DNA of 64,000 nucleotides, from NCBI GenBank assembly GCA_020226215.1, contig CM035232.1:79255693-79319692 (forward strand). Direction: 5' to 3'. The translations under genes and the position numbers were made by a program. The notes under the pieces were generated by a model. It did not search any database. It was not told the origin of the DNA and saw only the letters and a list, made by a program, of their open reading frames with translations. Each line of letters opens with the position of its first letter. The first letter of the stretch is position 1. Of the stretch, positions 37,239 to 50,800 are shown piece by piece. This DNA is from Sindora glabra. Taxonomy: Eukaryota > Streptophyta > Magnoliopsida > Fabales > Fabaceae.

Positions 37239-39263
37239 GTAGCATTATTTTTTTTAATAATAATAACAATGTATGTAAAGTACTTCTCTTATTATAGAAA
37301 TAATTTAATGTGTTTTAGATAAACAAGAGTTCTTATAATAAATATTTTTTTAAAAAGAAATATTTATTCAAGGTTATTTTAAATACTTGAGGTGCCATTT
37401 ATTTCAAGTCTTATGCTTTACTTACCTTAAGATTAAAATCTAGATCATAAGAATTATAAATGTTCATTGTACTTTCTTAAACTAAATTATATATTTAATT
37501 GAAATGTACTTAAGATATTATTTTAATTATTTTAGTTATTTAATGCATCTAATTAATATACTAATTTCAACCAATGTTTACCTATTAAACTTAACTTATA
37601 TGGACTAAATGCATTTTTTTAAAATTAAGCTCTTTGCAAATAAGATATTTTTACACCTAATAAATTTCAACCTCACATTTTGTTATAACTTTTCTTTTTC
37701 TATTTCCCCTTTACTTCTTTTCCCTTCAAAAAACCCCCCAATTCTTGAATGCCTTTGTCATCCATTCTTCATCTTAACATCCATTTTTTATGGCTATTCT
37801 CATTCATTTCCAAATGCTATATAAAGTAGAGATGATATTGTTAATATTGTAATGGGTTTCTTAGATAAAGTATAGGTTTAAAGAGATAAGTTAAATGGGT
37901 GAAAAGATGACATTTGAGGTTAGATATATGCACTTACAAATATTTGCTTCAAGCATATCTAAAATCTTATAATTTAAGCAAGGCTTTGATGTTTATAATG
38001 AAACAAAATCACACTTCCTGATTTTAGAATAAGGTATGAACTTATTGCCATTGCTTTTAGTTATAAATTAGATTTTAGGAATCGAGTTTAAATTTGATTA
38101 CAATTACTAAGAGTTGGATTAGAAAGTTAGTGATTTATTTGGTTAGAAAGTAATTCAACCATTTTCAATTTTGATTGATGTCATAGATTGAGGTAAGCTA
38201 GCAGGGAATTAATTATTTTGGATAATTTAAATTCATGGGAAGTGTTCAGTGTATATTAGGGTAAGTGGATAGCTTACCCTCACTTAAAACCTCTCATCTA
38301 AATATCACTTTGGCTTTGACTTGAAATTGAATTTATATTAAAATGTATTTCATTTAAATACTTATCTTTGCAAATTGGTAAAATATATTTGATAGCATGA
38401 CTAGTAAGTGTAAATAGGTTTAATATATTTGATGTATTTTTATGATTCTAATTAAATCTTAGATTTATTTAAAATTTAATCTAACTATTTGCGTATCAAT
38501 CATATATTATGTGACTACATACTTATATTTCTTCCCTATCCTATTTTATGACCATTACACTATAAAGTATGATTTATGTTAAAATTTTGCTTATATGGTT
38601 TACAATCAAAGTTTATATATACATATTAATGAATAACTATGATTTAAGTTGCTGAACATATGTTTGTAAAAAGTAAAGCATTTAATGTTGAAAATGGATC
38701 CTTAATATAAATCTCAAATGCAATTGGATTTCAATTTTTCCATGGCTTTTATGAAAGGCATACAAAAAGACTTTTATGTACAACAATAAGGAGTTTAAAT
38801 AGAAATTAGGACTTTTCACTACGGTTTTGGATTTGACCCTTCATACTTTTAATTTTTTTATTAGGGTCTTGAATTTAACCTTGATCTTTCATACTTCTAA
38901 CTTTTATATATTTAACTATGTGAAAATTCCATTGATCCAAAATTTTAAAGTGAAATAATTTTTGTTACTCCTTTTTCAAAATTTTAGGGGTTTATTTTTG
39001 TAAATGAAGTAATCAATTAGTTTAACAATAACAATTAGCTTATTTTAATTATAATAACTCAAATTAAAGATTTTATGACTAAAGAATAATTTTGGTAGAG
39101 AAGATATGACTGAAAATTTTATGCAAAAGAGAATCAATAAATAAAAAAAATCTTTGGAAAAATAGAAATAAATTATTTGAATGAGTTTAAAATAAGGAAC
39201 TTAAGTGAATTATTTAGGAAAAGTGCAAGGAATAGAAAGATTAGAGATTGTAAGTGATTAAAA
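37239..39263. other. Older repeat-like DNA right of X, unassigned
   Basis: This is the right half of the X target site. No gene recognised; a 71-codon frame at 37609-37824 is phenylalanine-rich low-complexity translation. A small inverted repeat GGTAAG..CTTACC lies near 38260-38278. Confidence 0.4.
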
Positions 39264-39271
39264 ATGAGTAT

Positions 39272-40007
39272 TAGGGATGACAATATTCCCTGAATTTGCA
39301 ATGTCCTATTGGGATTGCCCTGATGAAGCTTGGAGATAGTATATTTTTTGCCTCACAAGGAAAGGCATGAGGCAAGTTTTTACCTTGAATTAAATGGTAG
39401 GAATAGGATAATTATACCTAGCCTTACCTATATTGAGCTTTGTTATTATAAAATTATTATATTTTTACCTTATAAATTAATTTATATATGCATAAACACA
39501 TATATGTAATTATTTTATCCATTTTAATAATTTTATTGTTTAAAAATTGAAAATACACTATGATTTCATTTAAGATAATGAAAGTAGAAAGTTAAAATAG
39601 TTTGTTGACTATGTATCAACTTATTTTTTTCTTAAGTTTCAAATTATTTAAATTAATTATATATGACTTTAAACCTATATTATAACATTTTCTTGATTAT
39701 GTATGATTTATAATATTTAAATCTAGATTTTTTACCTTTCTTCTTTATTTACTAATGTTTGAAATTACTTAGTAATTATATATAAATTTGTACTCTTTAA
39801 TTTTACAAATTATATTTTTTTAATTTCATTTATTAATTATCATTTCTTATAAGTCCTCATGGAGCTCTATTGCCCTATAAGGCATGGGCATAAAGCAAAT
39901 TTTGTCCTCAAGCATAAGGTACTGGCAAAGCAATATTATATCCCAAATAATAGGGCATAGGTAAGAGAAGGTTGACATGCTTTTGCCTTATATCATTACC
40001 ATCCCTA
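39272..40007. mobile_element. Non-autonomous hAT element, 736 bp, perfect 8-bp target duplication
   Basis: Terminal inverted repeats are TAGGGATGACAAT and, read backwards from the right, TAGGGATGGTAAT. Flanks are ATGAGTAT on both sides (39264-39271 and 40008-40015). An 8-bp duplication with a TAGGG-type end fits the hAT superfamily. Subterminal segments hold words such as GGCATGAGGCAAG and GGCATGGGCATAAAGC. There is no transposase frame. The exact duplication suggests it is younger than its surroundings. Confidence 0.88.
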
Positions 40008-40015
40008 ATGAGTAT

Positions 40016-41824
40016 ATAAGTGTGGAAGGAATTTTTGGTTAAATGATAAAAATGCCCTTGTACCATTAAAACCTAACCTTAGCTCCCGTCATTTCATTTC
40101 ACCTATGATAACCCTAATTCCTTTTCCTTTTTCACTTATCTTCTTCCTCTTCTGCATTTCTTCATTTGATCAAGGAAGACAGAATTCATGTTCGTCAAAA
40201 ACTCTTCATACAATCAAGGTAAAGGCTTTTAAATGATCATTAATTTTTCACTTCCTTTCATTGTCTTTTATGATTTGATGAAGCTCAACTTTAAGCTTAA
40301 AATGCAAATTGAACCTTAATACAAAATATTTAAAATTTTGGATGACTAGGGCTAAAGAATGATAGATCTAGCCTCCTAAACCATCCTTTATACTATGTGA
40401 GTGAACATTTTAGCTCAAATTTCAAGATTTGGATAATTTGGCTTAATTGTGAAATTTTTATATCTTACGAATAATAAAAGGAATATAGTGATTTATGATG
40501 AATAAATTACATATGAATGTTAGAAATAGCTTAAATAAGGTTTTTTAGGAAATATTTATGATTTGGCAAAGATTAATTAAGTAATAAATAGATAGAAAGA
40601 CATTTAAAATATTATGAATAGTAACATCATGCTTAAAAATCTACACAAACCTAGTCTAATGGTCAACCACTGGACCCTAATAGTGGATTTGGGAATTTAG
40701 TAAAGTCTCTTTCCAGAAGCTAGTGGTAAACTGCTAAAACCCTAATAATTGCTTGTTGCCCTGTTGTTGCCTAAACCTAGTAATATTAGTTAATGTTTTG
40801 CTTAGTTTAAACTAAATGTAAGAGTTAGTAGTAGGGTATAATCATATATGAAACAAATTAATGATCTAAACTAGTGATTTTCATTCCTATAAGGATAACT
40901 ACTATATCTATAATCCATTAAAAAAATGATAATTAAGAATAATAATATTAACTGAGACATATAGGCCATGCAAGGCTAAACTTCAATTCATGAATATATA
41001 TGAATATATATATACATATGGAAGAATAATTTAATTGTGATTGAGTTACTATAAGCTTGAATTAATTTGGTTAGTTATTTCCTATGCTAATACTCTATTG
41101 TAAAGTGTTAAATTGATTGAGGCCATGTAATGAGTCCATTGTATTGATAATAGCTACAATTCTGTTATGTATTTGTATTGCTTATATAGCTTGAAGTGGA
41201 TGGTACCATTGTTTTAAAAAAAAATGAAATGTGTGCCCATGCAAGAAAGGGATGGAATGATTATGAAATGATAAATATGCACTTGTTAGGATTGAATACA
41301 TTGATATTATGAAAAATATGATGACAAGGCGATGTGATATGTGTACATTGGATCTGATAACCATTTATGAAGGGTATAAGGCAAATCATGGAGAAATAAG
41401 AATATGTTTGTGAAGGGTGCAAGGATGACCTCTAATCACAAGGAGGTATTCTTGTTTTCTAAGTGTTAATTAATTTGGTACATTGAATATATGATTATGG
41501 TATGGATATACATATGCTTAAGTAATGATATAGATGAGAAATTATGAAATGTATGATTTAGTTTTATTATTTGTTGAAAAGTACATGATGTGATGATAAT
41601 GTGGTATAATGAACGCACATGTTTGAATATTAACATTGATGAATATGGATAATTATATATATCTATCTTGATACTAATGGAAGTTGAATTATGAAATCAT
41701 ATGATTTCAACGCTAGGTGAACAAGAAAGGTAAGTTCTATTAGTGAGCTCATTTTGTTGCTTTAAATTTTATCATGTTGGCTATTTACTCATTAAGCCTT
41801 AAACTTATCCTTCTATGGGTTTTT
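40016..41824 (+). mobile_element. LTR-like non-coding DNA, plus orientation
   Basis: A block with AAAATGCCCTTGTACC, a pyrimidine-rich leader (40085-40170) and the phrase GGTCAACCACTGGACCCTAATAG (near 40661) resembles, on the opposite strand, the LTRs of V and X. It is thus probably the rest of the LTR that the hAT element interrupted. No clean ends could be placed and no gene is seen. Confidence 0.4.
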
Positions 41825-43154
41825 TGTAATATCCCAAGTAAAGCAAGAAAGTTCAAGGAATTTTGACTAGAAAATGCCTTAAATAAAAAACCAATAAAGT
41901 AATCAGGTGAAATTTGAGTGAATCATTAAGATAGTTTGGATGTACATCTAAGTAGAATTTTTGTAAAAAAATATATTAGGCACTAGTGTGGGTCAAAATC
42001 TAATTAAAAACCTAACACTAAGTTTCAAAATTTTGTATAAAAGCCTAATAGGAAATTAGAGCCTTGGTAGGTCAAAAATCTAAAGATTAAGCCCAAAATT
42101 GAAATAAATTATCATGGTTCATTTGGGCTTATTTGGCTTAATTTTTTAGGCCAAAATTGACCTTAAAGTTTAGGGGAAAAAAGGCCCAAGCAAAGCCCAA
42201 GTTTGTGAAGAAAACTAATGGTAATTAGGTAAATAAGTGGAAAGTTAGAGGCATTTGCTTCTAGACAATATATTTAGCCAAATTTAAGTGGTTATGAGAA
42301 GATTATCATCTAATTTCCATCCATAAAAACTATACACCACGAGCCAATGAGTCACCAAATTTTACAAAAAAAAATATAAAAAGAAGAAGCTTACAAATGA
42401 AACATTGAATTAAGGTTTTATTTAAAGCATTTAAGGTCATTTTTGGAACAAAATTTCTACCCTCTCTTCACCCTAAAACCATGACACTTATAAGGTTTTC
42501 AAGTAGGGTTTTCAAGCTTCCACCAATTTCCAAGAGGTTGTCCAAGTGATTCTATTAAGTTCTTGTAAGGTAACCTAAGTTTCCTTTCATCTCCTTCAAG
42601 TTTTTATGAAAATTTTCTCTTCAAGGCTTTTAAAACTTGGTTTATTTTAGTGAAGTTACTACTCCAAAAGGTTTTTTGAAAGATTAAGAATAAAAATTTT
42701 GATGTGAGTAGCAACTATTCCTTATTCCTTTGAATTTATCCATGAAAGGTGAAGAATATGATGATATATGCAATTATAAGTCTTAAGTTGATTTGTGGTG
42801 CTATATGGTTTATTTTGACATTATATAAATATTGATATAATGATATAATGTTGGTATTTCAATTTCAATGTTGGTAGAAGATGATCCACTAAGTTTCCAT
42901 AAAAAAATGACAATAAGACTTTGTTAAGTTTGGAAATAAAACTTTCAATAGAGGATAATAGTGTATTTTTTAGTACTCTTTGGAATCAAGGTTTAGGAAT
43001 TGTTAAAATTTTAATTTTTTATATTTTAATATTACAAATAGTGTTAAGATAGGTGTGGAAAGAACTAGGAATTTTTTAAAAATTTTATAAATATGAAAAG
43101 TGAATTTTTATATACTTTGGTTATAAGAGTTCAAAACAAAAGTCTAGGTCCTAT

Positions 43155-45952
43155 TACAACATCCCAAAATTGGACAATAAATATTAAGTAAGAAATTTCT
43201 CTAAAAAATCCTAGTTTAGAAAAGTCAATAGGAAATTTAGGCAAAATTATGGGGAATCGTAAAAGTAATTTGAGAGTGAGCTCAACTAGAATAATTTTGA
43301 TAATTTTAATAGGCATTAAAATAGATAAAAAAATAAATTAAAAATTCAATAATAGGTTTATAAAATTTTGTTTAGGAATTTGTTGAAATTCTAAAATTTG
43401 GTAAATCGAAAAAAATGAGAAAATAAGCTAAAAATATAGTAAATTAATTTTAAAATTTTATGGTTAGCATAAATTAATTTTTAGGGCTTAAAAATGATTG
43501 TGGAAGATCAAAAGTAAAGTTTAAAAAATATTTAAAAGTTTAGGGGTGAAAATACAAAAAAAATGAAAGATTTGGGGCTAAATTATAATAAACCCTGTTG
43601 ATCTTTTAAAGTGGTTTAATTTTTAATTATATTAGGCTAGTTTAGCCCAATTTTTGGAGGCCTAAATCTAACTTTTGAGGTCAAAAAACGTAGACCCATG
43701 GTTAGACCAAGCTTCCAAGGGAAGCTAAGGACCTAAATTGGAAAAAGGTAAAATTTTGGGTCACTCTATTTATCTAATTTATACAGATTAATTTTATTGG
43801 CTATAGGGATAATTATTTTTTGAATTCCCAGCCTTCTTGGACATGAAACCCAGCCCTTCCAAGTGTCCCTAAATTTTTCTCACAATTTAATAAAAAATTA
43901 GTAAGAAAATTATAGAAATTTGTGAAGTTTTCTTAAATTTTGTATATAAATAAATGGGCAAGCCATTTGGAGCAGAAAAATGTTGATCCTTGGCCAACCA
44001 AAACTTACAAAGAGAGAGAGAAAATAGTAGGAAGTCTAAGCTTTCAAGTCTTTTTCAACTAGTAGCTTCACATAGATAATATAAAATTTCTTCTAATTTC
44101 TTCAAAACTTCTTAAAGCTTTTCCTTCCTAAACTTCTAAAATTTTGATTCATTTTCATGAAGCTTCTTCTTGTAGTTTTAAAGGGCTGTTAGAAACTAAG
44201 ATTGAAAAAAAATTTAGATGAGTGGTTATTCTTCCCTACTCTTAGGCTTTTCCTAAGTAGAAGATGATATTGTTGATAATTTGTGTTTTCTATATTGCTA
44301 TTTATGCTATGATGATATATAGTTCTATTTTGAAATTATCTAAATGACATTACAATAATATGTTATTGATCAGTTGATGTTGTGAATAATGGAAAAAGGG
44401 TTCATTAAAAATTATTTAGAAAAAATGGAAATAGGAACTCATGGAATTGAAATCAACTTCTCTCATGTGATGCTAATTAGAGGGTTTAGGATACCTAGTG
44501 TAATTGAAATTATAAAAATTTTAAAATTAAATTTTTAGTAGTATATGGTCATAAATGGTGTTAAGATGAATGTAGATGAATTTAAGAATTTTTGAAAATA
44601 TTTAGGTAGGTGATAAGGCAAGTTAATGGTGAAACTCCCAATTCTGCCCATTTTAGAACCCTAGTTTAGTTAGTCTTGGATTTCAATTTATTTGACCTAT
44701 CAAATGAATAGTAAAAATTATGAAACTGTTAGGATATATCATTTAGGATTTTATCAAGCTTATGGCCAAACTTGGTAGCAATCAGAGTTAATTTAGTTTC
44801 CCAAATGGTAGCTTTATTTTAGCAGCTCAAAAGTTATCCAAATTTAGATGATTTAAGTTTTTGCTTTTGATATACTAGTAAACCTACAAAATTATTTGTA
44901 CAACACTCAAGTTATTTTTCATTCATTTAATGTGTTAGGAATGTTTTGACAAAATTTGGTAACAATTAGATTCCATTTGATTAGTGAAAAGGAATTTTAA
45001 TTCCATATACCCCTATGCTGCCTTATTCTACAATTCTTCCTTTAGTTCTGAGTGAACAATTCCATAGAAGTATTTTAAACAATTTGATTATTGTATCTTA
45101 TGTAATAAAAATTTATAAATATTTGAACAAATTATGGTAAAATTTAGAATGAATTTAGTAGCATAAAAAGAGGCTCTAAGATATGACACAAATACAAGTT
45201 TGCTTGAAACTCCTTGAGAATTGTCAAGGAATTTAAATGTATATGACACATTGATGTAACACATAAAATACTTATAGCATGTGGGTATTTGACTATACAC
45301 TTGGAAATAAAAAATGGTTGATGTGTTAACATCCCATTATTACTTATTTTGATTTAAGAGAGGGAGATATAACATCCTTCATAGAGAAGGAAAGTAGTGG
45401 TTAGTAGTGGAGAGAAAAGGTTAGTGGCTTAAAGCCTAGAGTGGTAGGGGATAAGGTTACACCGAAGATATAAGGTGATACTTATATACCTATCATTGCC
45501 ATTTTCTATTATGAATTGTACCAAGGATATACATAAGGAAAATATCATTCACTGAGTATATTTTACACTCATTTAATGACAAGTACCGATCATGGAACCA
45601 AGGTAACAGATTGATACTTGTATAGTAACCTTCTATTTTCTCTATGATATCTAAGGAATACTATCTAATATGGGTTTAGTTATTGTAATATGAAATATTT
45701 TGTTAATTATTACATTTACATAAACAATGTTTTGGGGATGTATGTATATGCATATATATGCATGTATGTATATAGCTTTTAAACTTATAATATATGCAAT
45801 TTATTTTTTGAGTTTAGATGCTTGCTTCTTATACAATAATAATTTAATAAGAGTATCAAAGTATTAAAAACGTGTAAAGATATCTATTTAAGAAGTTAGC
45901 ACTAATTAGATATCTATACACTATCACGATAACCATAAAATAGATCGTGACA
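43155..45952 (+). mobile_element. Solo LTR S1 with perfect 5-bp target duplication
   Basis: It starts TACAACATCCC (TG decayed to TA) and ends GATCGTGACA. CCTAT flanks it on both sides (43150-43154 and 45953-45957). It carries an apparent promoter (TATATAAATA near 43943) followed by a GAGAGAGAG leader near 44015. The terminal inverted repeat ATCACGAT..ATCGTGA is at 45923-45950. There is no internal region or coding sequence, so it is a solo LTR, inserted into an older LTR of its own family. Frames at 43131, 45088 and 45144 on the minus strand have no meaning that I can see. Confidence 0.85.
43942..43951 (+). promoter_or_regulatory. Probable TATA box of S1
   Basis: GTATATAAATAAATGGG stands about 70 bases upstream of the GAGAGAGAG leader; in Z the same place (minus strand, near 31368-31378) is a TA run. 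Confidence 0.4.
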
Positions 45953-47138
45953 CCTATGTTCTAAAATTTAGTGCTATTTGTGTGATAATTTGATTAAGAA
46001 AATTTAAAATAATTAATTTTTTTGCTATTAACATATTGGCAAGTTTATATAAAAAATTTTGTGACAATTGGAATTAATTTGGACATTAATAAAGCTCTAT
46101 TATTTTAATAGTTCTAAAATTGCCCAGTTTTGGCAACCCTATCTATTTCCTTCTATATAAATAGTTATAACATAAAATTTTTGTGAAATAATTGAAGTTT
46201 TTCATTATTTAACATGTTAGAGATATTGTAAAAAATTTTGTTGATAATTGAAAGTGATTTGAATGTTAAGAAAGGGTTTTCATTGTAACTACTCATGTGC
46301 TGCCTTGTTTTAAATTTTATATTTTTAGTACTATGTGAAAATTACCTAAGAATGAAAAAGTTATAAAATAATTTATGTTTGATGCATAACAATATGTTAG
46401 AAGAATTAGATGAAATTTTAGTAAAAATTTTAATTAATTTAAGAACTTCAAAGGCACCAAACAATGGGAATATTCATACTACCTAGCAAGGTAAATATTT
46501 GATACTTCTTATTAAGTTATGCTACAAAGAATTAAAGTTTATAATATGGTTGATGATGTTTAAACTATTATGGATAAGTGTTCTTGCTACCTTGAATGGA
46601 AAAGTTATATATCAAACTCGATCATAATAACATGTAATAATAAAAATTGAATACATGGGAATGGCTAATTTTATTGGCAAAACTCTTATGGCAGGGTATT
46701 TTAACCATATCTAATGAAATGAATGATTGATGTTTATGGCATCTTATTATTGCTCATCCTAAATATAATTTATACGGAAAAATATGCATCCTTCATAAAG
46801 AAGGAGAGGTGTGGTAAGGTTTGAAGGGATAAGATTAATATCTTTATGCCTAAGGTGGTAAGGAGTAAGGTTAGACCAAAGATATAAGATGAAGCTTGTA
46901 TACCAACTATAACCATTCTTTTTAACATACATAAGAGTTACAATAAGTACATACGATTTATAATAAGTATATAAGAGCTTTACTTAATTATTATACACTG
47001 TTATATGTCTAATATTTTATAATGAAAACTCTTTAGAAAAAGGAAAAGAGTAGTCATTCATTAAATTTTCAAGACTCACACTCTTTCTGTTGTATTTTAT
47101 TTATAGATACAAAGCATGAATCCTATAAGAATAATTTA

Positions 47139-50100
47139 TGTAATATCCTAAGTTAAAATAAAAAGTTTTATCAATTTTGATGCTTGAGGATAATTGCTTA
47201 TTTATTTAATTAATATTTAGCTTTAAATTTATTTTCCATATTAATGGTTCTAAAATATTAAAAATGATACCTATGATAATATTTAAAATTTATTTATTTT
47301 TATATATGACTATTATTAATTCAAGATTAGTTTAAAATAATTTTTATAAGGAATTTCTTACAAGATGAAAATATTTTAGTGATTTTAGGTATAAGGATTT
47401 ATGAAATAAGTCATTTGTATTTTGATAAATTATTTTTGATAATTGAATAAGCTTGGAATAGATTTATTTTTAATTAGTCATTATTAATTCAAGGTTGGTT
47501 TAAATATTTTTATGAGGAGTTTCTCATAAGTTGAAAATAGTAATTATGAGTATAAACTTTTATAAATTAATTATTAGTATTTGAAATTTTTATTTTTGGG
47601 AATTAAGGGAGATGAAAATATTTATTTTAGGATTTTCAATTTTGTCAGGCTATTACAAATATATATTTATATGCATGTTTAAAGGAAGGATTAAAAATAC
47701 ATGAGATGGAATCTTGAATAAAATAAGCTTTATAAAACAAAATTTAAGTTTTAATGAATGAAGGGCTAAGATTGAATTGAATTAAATGGATTGGAAGATT
47801 AAGATTTAAAAAAAAAAAGAAATGAGCTTATATTGGGTGAGAAACATAGGATTATTACTCATAACTTAATTTGACACTTTTTTCTTTTACCTTATTTTTT
47901 ATATATATTTTTGGTACACACACTCCTTCCTCTTTTTTTGTGTAAGTCAGTGCCTCTCTCCCTTTTTTCTTTTTTTAAAACTCGAACTCCTTCTTTCTCT
48001 TATTTTCACCACCACCTCACTCTTTCTTTTCAATCCTCTTTCTCTCTTTTCAGTTGTTCTCTTTCTTTCTTCCTTCTCTTTTCTTCCTCTGTTCATTAGC
48101 CTTTTATCTTGTAGTTACATTAATCTCTCACTAGAGCATTGCCATGCAACCTTTTTTTCTATTATGTTCAATTGATAGTAGTTGGTGGGACAATGAAACA
48201 CGTGCATGGCCGAAACCAACTGCTCTTGTCTCTAGCATAAAGATCGTTGCTTTCAGCCATCATCGTCATCATGTTCTTTTGTAGACCAGCAACTAGTGGC
48301 CACAGCTTGGCAATGTGAAGGAAAGTAGTAGAACTGTAGTGTAGTGCTAAGTTCCATAAACAAAGTAGCTTAGGATTAAATACCTCCTCGTCAGTGATTA
48401 GGTCTAAGTCTGATGTCGATACTGATGAGTTGCTAGTGGCTCCTTCCAGTGACAGTAAGCATTTAAGAAAAAATCGATTTAGGTATTTTGACTCGTATGA
48501 TGATATATATGTAAAATATAAAGTTTTATGCTATAAAATGCTAAGATAGAATGATTAAACTATAAATAGAATACTTTGTTCTATTATATAGGCAAATTCA
48601 TATATGAATCAAAGAAACTCATTTTTATGCACATTAGAGATATGTGATGAAGTATGAGAAAAATATGAATTCTATGTTATGAAATGCTAAAATGAGATGC
48701 TTAAAGTAAATATGGTATATTATATCTTAATATTTTATGATGACTTAGTGTCTGATCTAAGAAATCTCATTTGTGAAAGTTTTGATACGTTTAATGATAG
48801 CCTTATATAAATTAAAAAATAAAATATAGTTAGCTCAAAAGAAATGATTTGAACTCTTGCATAATAAAAAAATTCAATAATTTTGATGATTTGAATTTGA
48901 AATAGGGAAAACCCAATTCTTTAGAACCATTTTGGAGTATTATATTGTACTAATTCAATAGTGGTTATATATTTTAGAAAGCTATGATGTGAATAATTTT
49001 GAATACATAATGGTAGTTCTTAAATATAAGATTTGGTATTAAGAGATGCTAAGATGATGAAACTTGAGTAATTTTAGAGCATTCATATGGTATAAAATTT
49101 TAATATCTTAATTATTTCATTCTTAATTCAAAAAAATTCTAACTTAGGCCTAACAAAGTAATAATCTTATGCTCTAGAATTTTAACATATCATGATTTGG
49201 TTATGGAATTCTAATGTTTGAAAAAATGAATTAGGTAATGCCTTTCTACATATAATCTATCATTATGAATAGTGAGTAGAAAGAAAGTAAGAGAAGTTAT
49301 AGATGATTAAGAGCTTTCTAATACGATGATCCTACTAGGTGAGTGTATGTCTCATGATAGATTAATATTTTAATAAAAATAGTTTAAATGTTATGAATTG
49401 GATTTCTTTTATTAATAGTATAGATTTTATATTCATGTATATATATAATTATGTGTAAACTCAGTGCTAATGTATAGGTGTAATCAACTATTTGAGTGAA
49501 AGTTAATGGATCAAAGTGCGTAGCAAAAGTATGGTAACGATATTTCTACCTAATAATGAATTGTGATTAAGTTTTTATGATATTTAAATGTCATGGCCAT
49601 ATGGGTGAACATGGTAGCATTATTATAAATATACTATTGTATGCTTAATATTGCTCCATGACGAGTTAGTTAACTTGCACTAAAGGTCTTATAAATAATT
49701 GTGATATGAAAGCTGAGTTCACTTGTGTATATTACTTATGAATTATGCAAGTAGTGACATTGGAAATTGTGAACAGTGATGGAGTTGTGATATGAAAGTT
49801 GAATGAAGATTAATTTGAGAGTTAGATGGGAAATTCTTGATGAATAGTCAAGAAAAGTATAGTATTGACTTAGAAATTAAAAAATGGCTATATGTTTGTT
49901 TACTATAACTAGATGTGTGATATGATGTGATATTGGAAATTATCTATGATTGGATATTATTGCTCATGTGATTTAGATGATTTACCTATGTTTAAGCCTT
50001 AATGGCTATTTGTGTTTGTGATGTCTACTCACAATAGGTAGTAAGTGAGAAGGCAATGATTTTTTGTCTTAATGGATAGTTGAGTTTTCTATGAAATGTG

Positions 50101-50169
50101 ATATGAGATATAGGGTTTAAGTTATGTGTAGATGAACTCCTATTTCACAGTATGGTTTCATATGTTTCA
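47139..50169 (+). mobile_element. A-family LTR A2 (3' end lost or displaced)
   Basis: It starts TGTAATATCCTAAG and follows A1 in order: AT-rich 5' part, pyrimidine-rich tract (47910-48100), less AT-rich block (48180-48480), then a long AT-rich part containing TAGGTGAGTGTATGTCTCA (49337 on), which matches A1 at about 1480. Homology to A1 continues to about 50060. The 62-codon frame at 47911-48099 is the pyrimidine tract. No coding sequence. Confidence 0.6.
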
Positions 50170-50780
50170 TGTAATATCCTTGGTTTAAATATAAAGTTAT
50201 AAAAAAAATTTCAAGGCTCAAGGATAAATTATTTATTTGAATAATATTAGTTTTAAATTTATCTTTCAAAATGATAAAATGGTATCGAAGGCAATATTTG
50301 GAATATATTATTTTTCCATATGGCTATTATTAAATTAATATTGATGATAATATTCAAAAATATATATTTAGTTATATAGCTAATATTGATACGAGATTTG
50401 TTTAAATATTTTTAAGAGGATTTTCTCATAAATTGAGAATAGTAATAAAGGGTATAGAGTTTTATAAAATTGTTGGTATTTGATAAATTATTTTTGAAGA
50501 TTATGGAATATGAATAAGTTTGAAACTGTGATATACTATGTATTTGTTAATATTGACATATCAAAGAAAACAATACATATGTTTATTTTAGGATATATGA
50601 CCCTCAGGAAGTGTTTAAAAATAGGAAAGATTCTATCCATTTTTTATAAAAATTTTAAAATAAAATTTTAAATCCCCTAAAATTTGGAAACTCCCGCCAA
50701 ATAGAATTAGTGAAAATTATTAAGGCTTGTGGAATCTGGTAATAGGATCCATGCTGGCCACAATTAAATAGGTCGTGACA
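50170..50780 (+). mobile_element. Short LTR A3, probably with a central deletion
   Basis: It starts TGTAATATCC and ends GGTCGTGACA, immediately before a primer binding site. The first 350 bases match the start of A2 and the last 200 match the end of A1, so the middle 2-3 kb of a full A LTR is missing. It is the 5' LTR of an element that continues to the right. Confidence 0.7.
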
Positions 50781-50784
50781 GAGG

Positions 50785-50800
50785 TGGTATCAGAGCATGG
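50785..50800 (+). other. Primer binding site (tRNA-iMet type), intact
   Basis: TGGTATCAGAGCATGG follows the LTR terminus by four bases. The first 12 bases are the complement of the 3' end of plant initiator tRNA-Met, the usual primer of many plant LTR elements. Confidence 0.92.

Larger units (their letters stand above)
41825..47138 (+). mobile_element. S-family LTR S0, interrupted by S1
   Basis: It starts TGTAATATCCCAAG. Native parts are 41825-43154 and 45958-47138, about 2.5 kb together, and both match consecutive parts of S1. The right end is cut at 47138, where an A-family LTR starts. Leader sequence is near 42470-42600. The phrase block 46790-46900 (GGTGGTAAGGAGTAAGG) is the counterpart of 45380-45480 in S1. 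Confidence 0.65.
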
